A stretch of DNA of 64,000 nucleotides, from assembly GCF_016806835.2 (NCBI RefSeq), contig NZ_CP086111.1, forward strand, positions 6,034,632 through 6,098,631, read 5' to 3'. The stretch is from Skermanella rosea (GTDB lineage: Bacteria; Pseudomonadota; Alphaproteobacteria; Azospirillales; Azospirillaceae). A model generated the notes under the pieces. The model saw only the letters and a list, made by a program, of their open reading frames with translations. It had not been told where the DNA came from and did not search any database. This document shows, piece by piece, positions 9,709 through 19,402 of this stretch. A program made the translations under genes and the position numbers. The first letter of the stretch is position 1. The number at the start of each line of letters is the position of its first letter.

Positions 9709-12312
9709 TCAGGCCGGCTTCGGCAGCGACTGGAACGCCTTGCGGATGCCGTTGCGCGTATAGGGCTTGGGCAGGAACACCGCGTCCAGCCCCGCTTCCC
9801 CCCGGCCGTCCCGGACCGCGCCGCCGTAGCCCGAGGCGACGATGACCCGCAGGCCGGGGTCGCCCTCCAGCGCCTCGCGGGCGAGGTCCAGGCCGGACCG
9901 CCCCGGCAGGCCGATATCGGTGAACAGCACGTCGATCCCGCCGTCCCGCAGCTCACGCAGGGCGGCATCGGCGTCCGACACGGCCGTGACGGTGTGTCCC
10001 AGCGCCTCCAGCATGTCCGCGGTGGAGGCCTGGATGATCCCGTCATCCTCCACCAGCAGCACGCGCAGCCCCTGCGGCGGCTCGTCCGTCCGGGCAGCCG
10101 TCGGCGGCTGCGCCAGGGGAACCGGGCGCGCGGCCTGCCGCTGCCGCTGGTTGGCCAGCAGGTGGCGGATCCGGCGCGCCAAGTCCTCCCGCCGGTAGGG
10201 CTTGCTCAGGAGCTGCACGCCGGGATCGAGCCGCCCGCCGTGGACGATGGCGTTCTCGGTGTAGCCGGAGGTGAAGAGGACGGCCAAGTCCGGCAGCGTC
10301 TCGCGCGCCTGCCGGGCCAGCTCCGGGCTCCGCAGCGGGCCGGGCATCACCACGTCGGTGAACAGCAGGTCGACCAGCACGCCGCTGCGGATGACCGCCA
10401 GGGCGCTCTGCGCGTCGGCCGCCTGGAGCACCCGGTAGCCCAGGCCGGTCAGGATCTCCACCGTGGCCGCGCGCACCTGGGGATCGTCCTCGACCACCAG
10501 CACGGTCTCGGTGCCGCCCGCCACGGGACCGCCGCGCAGTTCGGGCGCCGGCTCCTCCGCGGCCTGGCGGGACCGCGGCAGGTAGATCTTCACGGTCGTG
10601 CCGTGGCCGACCTCGCTGTAGAGCTTGACGTGGCCGCCGGACTGCTTGACGAAACCGTGGACCATGGCCAGGCCCATCCCGGTTCCCTTGCCTTCCGGCT
10701 TGGTCGTGAAGAAGGGCTCGAACGCCCGTTCCATCAGCTCCGGGGGCATGCCGCAGCCGGTGTCCGACACCGCCAGCATGACGTACTGGCCCGCCGTGAC
10801 CTCCGGATGCTGGAGCGCGTAGAGGTCGTCCAGCATCGCGTTCCCGGCTTCCAGCGTCAGCCGCCCGGTGCCGTCCATCGCGTCGCGGGCGTTGATCGCC
10901 AGGTTCAGGATCACGTTCTCGACCTGGTTGGGATCGGCCAGCATGCTCCACAGCCCGCCGGCGATCACCGTCTCCACCTCGATCCCGTCGCCCAGCGCCC
11001 GGCGCAGCAGGTCGTCCATGCCACGCAGCAGGCGGCCCAGGCTGACCGGACGCGGCTCCAGCGGCTGCCGACGGGCGAAGGCGAGCAGCTGGGACGCCAG
11101 CCGGGCGCCGCGCTGGACGGCGCCCATCGCCGAATCCAGCCGGCGCGCGGTGGCGGCGGGATCGCCCGCGAACTCGTGCTGCAGCAGGTCCAGGTTGCTG
11201 CCGATCACCTGGAGCAGGTTGTTGAAATCATGCGCCACGCCGCCGGTCAGCTTGCCGATCGCCTCCAGCCGCTGGGCCTGGCGAAGCGCCGCCTCGGCCT
11301 GGACGCGCTCGGCCTCGCTCTTCTCCAGCGCCGCGGTGCGCTCCCGCACCAGCGCCTCCAGGTCGGTCTGGTACCGCATCAGCTCGTCCCGGGCCCGCTT
11401 GCGGTCGGTCACGTCGTGGCCCTGGACGAAGATGGCCGAAACGGAGCCGTCCGGCTTCAGGACCGGCTGGTAGACGAAATCCACGAACAGCTCGGTGGCC
11501 GTTGCATCGGGGTCCGGTTGGACCAGCAGGCGCATGTCGCGACCGACATACGCCTGGCCGGTCGCATGGACATGGTCCAGCAACTCGTAGAAACCCTGGC
11601 CCTCCACGTCCGGCAGCGCCTCGCGCACCGGCTTGCCGAGGATGTCGCGGCGGCCGACCAGCCTGTAATAGGCGTCGTTGGCGAGGTCGAACACATGGTC
11701 CGGACCGCTGATGACCGCGATGAAGCCGGGCGCCTGGGTGAACAGCCTGTGCAGCCGCTCGAGCTCGGCGTCCAGGGTCAGGTTGGTTTTCTGGACCGCC
11801 TGGGCGCGGCGCAGCAGATCGCTTTCCAACTGCTCGCGCGGTCCCTGCGGCATGTCGCCGCCGCCCAGGGCGACCGCCTCCTTCAGGCGATGCAGTTCGG
11901 TGACGTCCACCGTGTGCTGCAGGATCAGGCCCACGCCGCCCAGGTGGTTGAGCAGCGGCGTGTGGGTGGCGCTCCAGAAACGCTCCTCCATCACGGTCCC
12001 CTCGGGCGTCGTCCGGGCGATGGCGTAGGGGATGACGGCGATCGCGTCCACCTGCCGCGTCCGCAGCACCCGATCGAACGAGGCCCGGAGCTGCGCCTCG
12101 TTGTCGCCTCCGGGGAAGGCGTCGAACATGTTGCGTCCGACGATCTGCTCGCGGGTGCGCCCGGTGACGTTCAGATAGGCGCCGTTGCAGCCGAGGATGG
12201 TGAGGTTGCGGTCAAGCAGGACATAGGGATTGGGGGAAGCGTCGAACAGCGACCTGTAGACGGCCGGGTCGGACAGGTCCAAGGTCGGCACTATCGAAGC
12301 TCCATTATTCAA
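9709..12312 (-). CDS. Cytoplasmic hybrid sensor histidine kinase (PAS-PAS-HisKA-HATPase-REC-REC)
   Basis: The 867-residue protein has no membrane segment. Two PAS domains (about residues 15-140 and 195-310) are followed by a coiled coil, a DHp helix with GGVAHDFNNLLQ (phospho-His about residue 360), and a HATPase domain (N box NLAINARDAM, G boxes DTGCGMPP and GKGTGMGLAMVHG). Two receiver domains complete it (VVEDDPQVR with LLFTDVVMPGP; LVEDDGIIQ with LFTDIGLPGRSGLD), each keeping the phospho-acceptor Asp. The architecture suggests a soluble sensor with internal phosphorelay or retrograde control. No separate response regulator is adjacent; the neighbour downstream is the ATM1-type exporter, a possible target. 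Confidence 0.93.
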   Translation of the reverse strand: MNNGASIVPTLDLSDPAVYRSLFDASPNPYVLLDRNLTILGCNGAYLNVTGRTREQIVGRNMFDAFPGGDNEAQLRASFDRVLRTRQVDAIAVIPYAIARTTPEGTVMEERFWSATHTPLLNHLGGVGLILQHTVDVTELHRLKEAVALGGGDMPQGPREQLESDLLRRAQAVQKTNLTLDAELERLHRLFTQAPGFIAVISGPDHVFDLANDAYYRLVGRRDILGKPVREALPDVEGQGFYELLDHVHATGQAYVGRDMRLLVQPDPDATATELFVDFVYQPVLKPDGSVSAIFVQGHDVTDRKRARDELMRYQTDLEALVRERTAALEKSEAERVQAEAALRQAQRLEAIGKLTGGVAHDFNNLLQVIGSNLDLLQHEFAGDPAATARRLDSAMGAVQRGARLASQLLAFARRQPLEPRPVSLGRLLRGMDDLLRRALGDGIEVETVIAGGLWSMLADPNQVENVILNLAINARDAMDGTGRLTLEAGNAMLDDLYALQHPEVTAGQYVMLAVSDTGCGMPPELMERAFEPFFTTKPEGKGTGMGLAMVHGFVKQSGGHVKLYSEVGHGTTVKIYLPRSRQAAEEPAPELRGGPVAGGTETVLVVEDDPQVRAATVEILTGLGYRVLQAADAQSALAVIRSGVLVDLLFTDVVMPGPLRSPELARQARETLPDLAVLFTSGYTENAIVHGGRLDPGVQLLSKPYRREDLARRIRHLLANQRQRQAARPVPLAQPPTAARTDEPPQGLRVLLVEDDGIIQASTADMLEALGHTVTAVSDADAALRELRDGGIDVLFTDIGLPGRSGLDLAREALEGDPGLRVIVASGYGGAVRDGRGEAGLDAVFLPKPYTRNGIRKAFQSLPKPA

Positions 12313-12529
12313 TCACCGGTATAAATAGCGATGGTGCGCTTTTCAGGGATGGCGCCAAAACCTAGCTCGTTATGCCGAGATTGCAACCTCAACCAATTGG
12401 CTGAGAACGATGGTGCCGAGGCGTGGCGGGTGCCGGGTTACTATTCCATTACTCATATGAAGGCCGCCTATCGAGACACTCTGGAATGTTTTTTATACTT
12501 TATCGGGTGGTATTCTCGCGGGAGGGATG

Positions 12530-12775
12530 ATGGACCAGGAAGCAAAGGATCTTCTGACGGCTTTGCTCGGCAGGCTCGTGGACATCGAAAGCCAAGTAGA
12601 TGAACTGCGCCGCGAGGCGGCCGAAATCAAGGCCGGCATCGCCCGGTGGGAACGCGACGGGAGCGTAATCAGGGAGACTTTGGAAACGACCAACCAGCAA
12701 TTGCTCGGCAGGATCGAGCAATTGTCTTATCACTACGAGCGGCTGGTCGGTGTCCGGCCGCTCGCGGCGGAATGA
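12530..12775 (+). CDS. Small coiled-coil hypothetical protein, 81-82 aa
   Basis: I do not recognise a family. The protein is acidic and helical, with a heptad-like run from LLGRLVDIESQVDELRREAA through EQLSYHYERLVG, and has no Cys and no membrane segment. Two ATGs are in tandem (12527 and 12530); the GGAGG at 12521-12525 is too close to the first, so 12530 is the better start. It is transcribed away from the sensor kinase across a 214-base gap that contains a TATACT-like element. It could be a dimeric regulator or scaffold, but nothing proves it. Confidence 0.6.
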   Translation: MDQEAKDLLTALLGRLVDIESQVDELRREAAEIKAGIARWERDGSVIRETLETTNQQLLGRIEQLSYHYERLVGVRPLAAE

Positions 12776-12798
12776 TGTCGATCGTCGCACAAGTTGTT

Positions 12799-12898
12799 GC
12801 GTAGGTCGGCCTTCGCCCGGAGGGCGAACGCCGACACCGTGCGCCGACGCTCATCCATGATGTCGGCGTCGTCCCTTCGGGCCGAGGCCGACCTACGC
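12799..12898. repeat. About 100-base complex inverted repeat (CGTAGGTCGGCC family)
   Basis: The outer arms GCGTAGGTCGGCC (12799-12811) and its complement (12886-12898) enclose inner arms ACGCCGACA (12828-12836) and TGTCGGCGT (12861-12869), plus the local hairpin TTCGCCCGGAGGGCGAA. The element reaches into the end of pcp and supplies its TAG stop. Its first bases, CGTAGGT, are shared with the elements at 36122 and 56342. Confidence 0.85.
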
Positions 12899-13510
12899 GA
12901 TGCCAGCCTTCAACATTACCCTTACCTCATCCAGCAGGATGACCGCCGCCCGCTCCTGGGCGTCGAGGTCCATCCCGGTCCGGTCCGTCTCGCCGGCCAC
13001 CTGCCCGGGCAGCGGCGGCAGATGGACGAAGCCCATCGGCATCGCCGATCCACGCCGCTCGATGCCGTGCCTGACGCCGTAGAACAGGTGGTTGCAGACA
13101 TAGCCGCCCGCGTGCCCGCTCTCCATCGCCGGAATGCCGGCCGCCTCCAGCGCCGCGATCATCGAGTCCACCGGCAGGGTCGACCAGTACCCCACCGGCC
13201 CGTCCTCCGCGATGCGCAGGCCGTTCCGGACCACGCCCGCATTGTCCGACGCCGCCGCCTCGTCCAGGTTGAGCGCCACCCGCTCCAGCCGGATGCGGTC
13301 GGTGCAGCGGGCAAGGCCGAAGGCGATGGCGGCGTCCGGCCGGTGCCGCTCCAGCAGGGCTTCGAACCGGGCGACACTGGTGCCGTACTCGACCGGCAGC
13401 ACGGCGGCCACGACGCCGTCCATGCCGGAAAGCCGGTCCATCAGCAGGGCGGAGGGGTTCAGGTCATTGGGGCCGAACCGCTCGAAGCCGGTCACCAGGA
13501 TGCGGGTCAT
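12893..13510 (-). CDS. pcp: Pyroglutamyl-peptidase I (pyrrolidone-carboxylate peptidase)
   Basis: The enzyme removes N-terminal pyroglutamate from peptides in the cytoplasm (peptidase family C15). The 205-residue length is typical. Visible features are the N-terminal ILVTGFERFGPNDLNPS and the catalytic Cys in GYVCNHLFYGV (about residue 139) and His in MGFVHLPPLP (about residue 163), in the usual spacing. The stop codon lies inside the outer arm of an intergenic inverted repeat, so the last residues (about KAGIA) may have been trimmed or replaced by the repeat. The trpS gene lies 18 bases upstream on the same strand. Confidence 0.94.
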   Translation of the reverse strand: MTRILVTGFERFGPNDLNPSALLMDRLSGMDGVVAAVLPVEYGTSVARFEALLERHRPDAAIAFGLARCTDRIRLERVALNLDEAAASDNAGVVRNGLRIAEDGPVGYWSTLPVDSMIAALEAAGIPAMESGHAGGYVCNHLFYGVRHGIERRGSAMPMGFVHLPPLPGQVAGETDRTGMDLDAQERAAVILLDEVRVMLKAGIA

Positions 13511-13528
13511 GACGCTCTGTGGCTGTGA

Positions 13529-14527
13529 TCAGGGGCGCAGCAGGCCGATGATATCCTTGATGTCCGCCAGGTTGGCCGACGCGATCGCGTTCGCCTTGTC
13601 GGCACCCCGGCGCAGGATGCGGTCGATCTCGCCGACGTCCGCCATCAGCCGGTTCATCTCCGTGCTGATCGGCGCCAGCTTGTCCACCGCCAGGTCCACC
13701 AGCGCGCCCTTGAAGCCGCTGAACTGCTGCCCGGCGAACCGGTCCAGGGTATCCTGGCGCGAGGTGCCGGCCAGGGCCGAATAGATCGTCACCAGGTTGT
13801 CCGCCTCGGCCCGCTTCTCCAGGTCCTCGACGCTCTCCGGCAGGGGGTCCGGATCGGTCTTGGCCTTGCGCACCTTCAGCGCGATGGTGTCGGCGTCGTC
13901 GGTCAGGTTGATGCGCGAATAGTCGGACTCGTCCGACTTGCTCATCTTCTTGGTGCCGTCGCGCAGCGACATGACCCGGGTCGCCTCGCCGAGGATCTGC
14001 GGCTCGGGCAGCGGGAAGAAGTCCTTGTCGTAATGGCGGTTGAAGGCGCCGGCGATGTCGCGCGCCAGCTCCAGGTGCTGCTTCTGGTCCTCGCCGACCG
14101 GCACGTGGGTCGCCTTGTAGACCAGGATGTCCGCCGCCATCAGCACGGGATAGGCGTAGAGGCCCAGCGCCGCGTTCTCCCGGTGCTTGCCGGCCTTCTC
14201 CTTGAACTGGGTCATCCGGTTCAGCCAGCCCATCGGGGTATGGCACGACAGGATCCAGGACAGCTCGGAATGGGCCGCGACCGCCGCCTGGTTGAAGATG
14301 ATGCAGCGTTCCGGATCGATGCCGGCGGCGATGTAGGCGGCCGTGACCTCCCGCGTGTTGCCCAGCAGCACGGCGGGGTCCTGCGGCAGCGTCAAGGCAT
14401 GCAGGTCGACGATGCAGAAGATGCTCTCGAACTGGTCCTGCAAGGAGACCCAGTTGCGCAGCGCGCCCAGGTAATTGCCCAGATGCAATTGGCGGGTCGG
14501 CTGCATGCCCGAGAAGATGCGGTTCAC
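13529..14527 (-). CDS. trpS: Tryptophanyl-tRNA synthetase
   Basis: The enzyme charges tRNA-Trp. The 332-residue length is standard. The class I signatures are HLGN at residues 15-18 ([19 protein letters not shown]) and KMSKS in [16 protein letters not shown]. The start codon is GTG, fixed by the position of the conserved N terminus. It follows murJ on the minus strand after 75 bases, a linkage often seen in Alphaproteobacteria, and pcp follows it. Confidence 0.97.
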   Translation of the reverse strand: MNRIFSGMQPTRQLHLGNYLGALRNWVSLQDQFESIFCIVDLHALTLPQDPAVLLGNTREVTAAYIAAGIDPERCIIFNQAAVAAHSELSWILSCHTPMGWLNRMTQFKEKAGKHRENAALGLYAYPVLMAADILVYKATHVPVGEDQKQHLELARDIAGAFNRHYDKDFFPLPEPQILGEATRVMSLRDGTKKMSKSDESDYSRINLTDDADTIALKVRKAKTDPDPLPESVEDLEKRAEADNLVTIYSALAGTSRQDTLDRFAGQQFSGFKGALVDLAVDKLAPISTEMNRLMADVGEIDRILRRGADKANAIASANLADIKDIIGLLRP

Positions 14528-14602
14528 TGGTCGTCTCCACTACCCTGAAAGCTCAAGCCCCGTGCTGGGCGCCGGCTGTTATCTCCCCTGGGGCCGGGCC
14601 GG

Positions 14603-16168
14603 TCAAGCCGCGCCGGACCCGTCGGGAGCCCGCTTCAGCAGAATGCCGATCTCGCCCAGCCGCATGCCGCCGATGCCGTGGGCGACCGCGAAATAGACCG
14701 CGGCGCCGACGCCGACCAGCGCCGCCAGCGCGGTCGCCCGGACGACCGACGGCCCGGCCAGCCACGGCTCCAGCGCCCAGGCCGCGCCGACCAGCGCGGC
14801 GCCCATGGACAGGCCGGCGAAGAGCAGGCGCGGTGCCCGGCCGCGCAGGCGGGCGTCGATGTCGAACTGACCCCGGCGGTGCAGCATCCAGCCCAGCAGG
14901 CCCGCGTTCAGCCAGGCCGTCGCCCCGGTGGCGAGCGCGATGCCGACATGGCCCAGGACGCCGATCAGCGCCAGCCCCAGCGCCGCGTTGGCGACGGCCA
15001 CGACGATCGCGGCCCGGACCGGCGCCGAGGTGTCGTGCCGGGCGAAGAAGGCGGCGTTCAGCACCTTCACGATCACATAGGCCGGGATGCCGATGGCGTA
15101 GGCCGCCAGCGCCCAGGCGGTCGCCGCGGTCTCCTCCGGGCCGAAGGCGCCGCGTTCGAACAGGACATGGATGATCGGATGCGCCACGGCCACCAGGGCG
15201 ATCGCCGCCGGCAGCCCCAGCGCCAGAGAGAATTCCAGCGCCCGGCTCAGGAAGTGCCGGACCGCGTCGTGGTCGCGGGCCGCCACGTGGCGCGACAGCA
15301 CCGGCAGCAGCGCCGTCCCGATCGCGATGCCGATGACGCCCAGCGGCAGCTGGTTCAGCCGGTCGGCGTAATAGAGGAACGATACCGCCCCGGAGGGGAG
15401 CAGCGACGCCAGCACGATATCCACGAACAGGTTGATCTGCATGACCCCGGTGCCGATCGCGCCCGGCGCCATCAGCACGAACAGGCGCCTGACCCGCGGC
15501 GTCAGGCGCGGCCGGGGCAGGCGCAGGCTGACGCCGGCGGCACGGCAGGACGCCGCGAGCCAAAGGAGCTGCACCACGCCGGCCAGCGTCACCGCCTGCG
15601 ACATGGCGTATCCCGCCGACACGCCGGTCCCGCGCGCCAGCAGCAGTGCCGCGATCAGGGTCAGGTTGAAGGCGATCGGCGCCGCGGCGAACGGCCCGAA
15701 ACGCTCCAGCGAGTTCAGCACCCCGCCCAGCAGGGCCACCAGCGAGACCAGCAGCAGGTACGGGAACGTCATGCGGGCATAGTCGACCGCCAGCGCGAAC
15801 TTGGCCGGCTCGTCCGCGAATCCCGGCGCCAGCCCGTGCATCAGCCAGGGCATCAGCGCCACCATGACGAGCACGAAGGGCAGCAGCACCGTCAGCATGA
15901 CGGCCAGCGCCTCCTCCGCGAAGGCCTGCGCCGCCGCTTGGCCCCTGCGCTCCAGCTCGGCCGAGAAGATCGGCACGAAGGAGACGGAGAAGGCGCCCTC
16001 CGCGAACAGGCGGCGGAAGAAGTTGGGCAGCTTCAAGGCGACGAAGAAGGCGTCGGCGACCGGCCCGGCCCCCAGCACGGCGGCGGTCAGGATGTCGCGG
16101 GCGAACCCCGCCACCCGGCTGAGCATGGTCAATCCGCCGACGGTGGCGATGGCGCGCGCGAAACTCAT
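14603..16168 (-). CDS. murJ: Lipid II flippase MurJ (MviN)
   Basis: MurJ moves lipid II across the inner membrane for peptidoglycan synthesis. The 521-residue protein has about 14 hydrophobic segments and the family N terminus ATVGGLTMLSRVAGFARDIL with the conserved LSRxxGFxRD motif. The FFVALKLPNFFRRLFAEGAF segment and the YADRLNQLPLGVIGIAIGTALLP segment (each shortened here to its ends) are typical of the MVF family. It is probably the first gene of a murJ-trpS-pcp transcript. Confidence 0.96.
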   Translation of the reverse strand: MSFARAIATVGGLTMLSRVAGFARDILTAAVLGAGPVADAFFVALKLPNFFRRLFAEGAFSVSFVPIFSAELERRGQAAAQAFAEEALAVMLTVLLPFVLVMVALMPWLMHGLAPGFADEPAKFALAVDYARMTFPYLLLVSLVALLGGVLNSLERFGPFAAAPIAFNLTLIAALLLARGTGVSAGYAMSQAVTLAGVVQLLWLAASCRAAGVSLRLPRPRLTPRVRRLFVLMAPGAIGTGVMQINLFVDIVLASLLPSGAVSFLYYADRLNQLPLGVIGIAIGTALLPVLSRHVAARDHDAVRHFLSRALEFSLALGLPAAIALVAVAHPIIHVLFERGAFGPEETAATAWALAAYAIGIPAYVIVKVLNAAFFARHDTSAPVRAAIVVAVANAALGLALIGVLGHVGIALATGATAWLNAGLLGWMLHRRGQFDIDARLRGRAPRLLFAGLSMGAALVGAAWALEPWLAGPSVVRATALAALVGVGAAVYFAVAHGIGGMRLGEIGILLKRAPDGSGAA

Positions 16169-16214
16169 GATGGGGAGGATCTAGCCGAGATGCAGGCCGC
16201 TGGGAAGGGCGCCG

Positions 16215-18386
16215 TCATCGCCCCGGATCGAACTCCGGCTCCACCCAGCACCAGGCTTCGTAGCCGATTTCCGACCAGGCCGATTCCGGAACCGGCATTC
16301 CCGGCAGCAGCGGCCGGCCGACCGGCTCGTACGCGACCCGGACCCGGATCGAGGAGCGGTCCCGGGTCAGGTGCAGCGGCAGCAGGAACTCGTCCTCGGC
16401 CAGCCGGCGGCCGGCGGTCACCACCACGGGGGCCGGCGGGTCCAGCTCGCCCGGCGGGAAGCTGTGGTAGACCGTGTCCGACCCGGCGAGGTACCAGGTG
16501 CCGGCCGGCTCCCAGACCGGCTCGGCGTCGGCGCCGTCGGCCACGAAGACCGCGGCGCGCTGGTCGGGCATGCCGTAGTCCAGCGTTCGGCGGAGCATCA
16601 CCCCCCGATTGTCCGGCCGGATGCCCAGCGTGAACTCCGACGCACCCGTCGTGTAGCGGACCGTTCGGGTCTCCTGCCCCGGATCGGGAACCCCCATGCG
16701 GCGCGTGGTCAGCGCGCGGGGCGCCGTGGCGTCGGGCGAGCGGTAGCCGTGGGCCCGCTCGGACGCCGCGTCGCCGATCTCCAGCGCGTCGGTCCGGGCC
16801 AGCGAGGCGGCGGGCAGCCCGTACCAGTAGGTCACGGTCCGGTAGCGCTCGGCCATGTCGTTGGTCCCGCCATGCTCCAACTGGATGCGGGCGTTGCGGC
16901 CGAACGGGAACAGGTCGGCCAGCAGGAACCGATAGGCGGAATGGACCAGGTCGGCCGGCGCCTTGGCCTCGGCGGGCGTCGGGGCGCCTATGGGATGGCC
17001 GGCGAAGGGCAGCGTCATGGTCCGCCCACCCCAGTAATCGCCGCCGCCGCCCCACTCCTCCGTGCCGGTCCCATGGCCCTGCGGGTTCTTCGCGTCGTCG
17101 AAGAAGAAGCGCGGGTCACCCTCCAGGGTTCCCAACTCCGCCCGGTCGGTGAAGGTGAACGAGGTGCCGACGAACGAGCCCGACCAGTCCCGGCTGCCCT
17201 CGATCCCGCGCGTGTCCAGCAGCACATGGTCCCGGCCCGGCTCGCCGCCGCCATGGTCCCGGTACGTGGCGTGGAAATACCCCACCGCCGACGGGCGGTC
17301 GCGGAACGGTTCATGGCGCAGTTCCGCCGCCAGGTCCACCGGCGCGGCCAAGCCGCCGGGAGGCACCAGCTCCACCACCGCCCCGCGGAAGAACGGCATC
17401 GGGAAATAGCAGTCCAGATGGACCCGGTCGCCGTCGTAGCGGATGCCGACCGGGAACGCCTTGACCAGGTATTCCGCCTCATCGCGGTTGTAGAGCAGTC
17501 CGGCCCCGAAGAACAGCGCCAGGGGCGCGTCGACCGACGGCTCCGCCCTGCCGTCCCAGGTGATCCTCAGCCGGGCATCGGACAGCTCCAGCGCCCGGTC
17601 GCGCGGCACGGTCAGCTTCAAGGCTCGGACCATGGCCGGTCCGTCCAGCCGGAACAGGGTCAGCGGCTTGCCGGGTGAGAGCGCCGCCCGCTCCGAAACA
17701 GCGGTCCCCGGCGGCGCGATGTCGGTGCCGGACCGCCCGATCAGGTCGAGCACCGCCGCGTCGGGCGGCGTCCGCAGGTCGAACGCACGGGGCCGGGACG
17801 TCAGGGGCGTCCCCTCGGCGAAGCGGTGATGGATGTAATAGCCGGTGCCGTAGTGAGTCCGCCCATAGGCCAGGCGGAGCGACCGCTCGAACGGGACCGG
17901 GACCCAGTTGAGGTCGGCGCCCCGGGTGGTCGACCAGGACCAGGCCAGCGGCGGCGGCAGCGCCTCGACCGGCTGGAAGGTGGAGCCGGGGGTCGGCGAT
18001 TCCGGCCCGGCCGTGCTGGTCTCCCGCACCACATGGTCGGTGCCGTCCACCTCGTAATGCCATGGGCTGCCGTGCCAGTGGTTCGTCCGCACGAAATACA
18101 GGATCCCCGGTCCCAGCACGTCGAGCGTCACGTTGAAGTCCGGCCGCTCGCCGTACAGGAAGTGCGACGCGTCGGCGGTCCGGTTGCCGCCCTCGCGGTC
18201 GAAGGTGGAATTCATGTAGGCCCGGACGCCGATCCGCTGGTAGGGCCACCGCTCCCACTGCGCGTAGGCGTCCAGCCCGGCCGGCACCGGGGGCGGCCAG
18301 TCCGCGGCGGCGGCGCCGTCGTCTGCGGCGGCGGTCGCCATCAGGCAGGACATGGCGGCGGCGATCGCGATGCGTCGTTCCATCAT
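16215..18386 (-). CDS. Secreted DUF2961 (GH172-like) protein, 723 aa
   Basis: The start is placed at the tandem ATG of MMERRIAIAAAMSCLMATAAA, which gives a signal peptide; the upstream frame is not needed. The DUF2961 pattern is clear: APLALFFGAG, YFPMPFFRGAVVELV, LEGDPRFFFDD and the family's GTGTE motif followed by EWGGGGDYWGG. Characterised GH172 enzymes act on fructan or arabinofuranose linkages. Here the usual GTGTEDYF reads GTGTEEWG. The protein is also larger than the usual core of about 400 residues, with some 220 extra C-terminal residues. The substrate is unknown. It is isolated between murJ and a divergent transporter operon. Confidence 0.8.
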   Translation of the reverse strand: MMERRIAIAAAMSCLMATAAADDGAAAADWPPPVPAGLDAYAQWERWPYQRIGVRAYMNSTFDREGGNRTADASHFLYGERPDFNVTLDVLGPGILYFVRTNHWHGSPWHYEVDGTDHVVRETSTAGPESPTPGSTFQPVEALPPPLAWSWSTTRGADLNWVPVPFERSLRLAYGRTHYGTGYYIHHRFAEGTPLTSRPRAFDLRTPPDAAVLDLIGRSGTDIAPPGTAVSERAALSPGKPLTLFRLDGPAMVRALKLTVPRDRALELSDARLRITWDGRAEPSVDAPLALFFGAGLLYNRDEAEYLVKAFPVGIRYDGDRVHLDCYFPMPFFRGAVVELVPPGGLAAPVDLAAELRHEPFRDRPSAVGYFHATYRDHGGGEPGRDHVLLDTRGIEGSRDWSGSFVGTSFTFTDRAELGTLEGDPRFFFDDAKNPQGHGTGTEEWGGGGDYWGGRTMTLPFAGHPIGAPTPAEAKAPADLVHSAYRFLLADLFPFGRNARIQLEHGGTNDMAERYRTVTYWYGLPAASLARTDALEIGDAASERAHGYRSPDATAPRALTTRRMGVPDPGQETRTVRYTTGASEFTLGIRPDNRGVMLRRTLDYGMPDQRAAVFVADGADAEPVWEPAGTWYLAGSDTVYHSFPPGELDPPAPVVVTAGRRLAEDEFLLPLHLTRDRSSIRVRVAYEPVGRPLLPGMPVPESAWSEIGYEAWCWVEPEFDPGR

Positions 18387-18474
18387 GCGGCATCCTCCCG
18401 GGACCCGAAAGCTCTTTGCCGGCCCCGTGCGTAAGGTTAAGGTACCGGCCCGTCCTCCGGTACCCCCGCCGACC

Positions 18475-19392
18475 ATGCAAGTCTATCTTCCCATTGCAGA
18501 AATGTCCGTCAACGGGCTGCTCGTCCTGATCATGGGGGGAGTCGTCGGTTTCCTGTCCGGCATGTTCGGGGTCGGCGGCGGGTTCCTGATGACCCCGCTG
18601 CTGATCTTCATCGGCGTGCCGCCGGCGATCGCGGTCGGGACCCAGGCCAACCAACTGGTCGCGGCCAGCGTCTCCGGCGTGCTCGCCCACTGGCGGCGCA
18701 AGAACGTCGACGTCAAGATGGGGCTGGTCATGCTGGTCGGCGGGGCATTCGGCACCGCGCTGGGCGTCTGGATCTTCGGCATCCTCCAGGAACTGGGCCA
18801 GATCGACCTGGTGATAGCACTCTCCTACGTGCTGTTCCTGGGCGTGATCGGCGGGCTGATGCTGATCGAGAGCGTCGGCGCCCTGCTACGCGGCCGCAAG
18901 GCCGCCGTCCGGCGCAAGCTGCACAAGCACACCTGGCTTCACGGGCTGCCGTTCAAGATGCGCTTCCACCGCTCGCGCCTGTTCATCAGCGCGCTGCTGC
19001 CCGGCGGCATCGGCTTCGTGGGCGGGCTTCTGGTGGCGATCATGGGCATCGGCGGCGGCTTCCTGCTGGTGCCCGCCATGATCTACCTGCTCGGCATGCC
19101 GACCGCCATGGTGGCCGGCACCTCGCTGTTCCAGATCATCTTCACCACCGCCATCGCCACCTTCCTCCAGGCGGCGGCCAACAACACGGTGGACGTGATG
19201 CTGGCGCTGCTGCTCCTGGTCGGCGGCGTGATCGGCGCCCAGTTCGGCACCAAGGCCAGCGGCTACCTGCGCGGCGAGCAGGCGCGGGCGCTGCTGGCGC
19301 TGCTGGTCGTCGCGGTGGCCCTGCGGCTCGCCTTCGACCTGGTCGTGCCGCCGCCCAATCTCTACTCCATCACGGTCCCGGTGGACCGGTGA
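18475..19392 (+). CDS. TSUP (TauE/SafE) family membrane permease
   Basis: This permease has about 305 residues and eight or so hydrophobic segments. The two family half-repeats are visible as FLSGMFGVGGGFLMTPLLIF and LLVAIMGIGGGFLLVPAMIY. TSUP proteins move sulfite, sulfonates or other sulfur anions across the inner membrane. The frame is open upstream, but the ATG at 18475 (MQVYLPIAEMSVNG) precedes the first membrane helix. The next two genes follow closely (10 bases and 1 base), forming a three-gene operon with a TIGR02186 protein and a universal stress protein. Confidence 0.9.
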   Translation: MQVYLPIAEMSVNGLLVLIMGGVVGFLSGMFGVGGGFLMTPLLIFIGVPPAIAVGTQANQLVAASVSGVLAHWRRKNVDVKMGLVMLVGGAFGTALGVWIFGILQELGQIDLVIALSYVLFLGVIGGLMLIESVGALLRGRKAAVRRKLHKHTWLHGLPFKMRFHRSRLFISALLPGGIGFVGGLLVAIMGIGGGFLLVPAMIYLLGMPTAMVAGTSLFQIIFTTAIATFLQAAANNTVDVMLALLLLVGGVIGAQFGTKASGYLRGEQARALLALLVVAVALRLAFDLVVPPPNLYSITVPVDR

Positions 19393-19402
19393 GGCCGAAC
19401 CG

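Noticed and set aside
9658..12324. Plus-strand 888-codon open frame opposite the hybrid kinase
   Set aside because: The composition is Gln/Arg/His/Gly-rich with no domain pattern, typical of antisense frames in high-GC DNA.
12799..12898. CRISPR-like repeat
   Set aside because: It is a single palindromic unit without regularly spaced direct repeats and spacers, and no cas gene is in the window.
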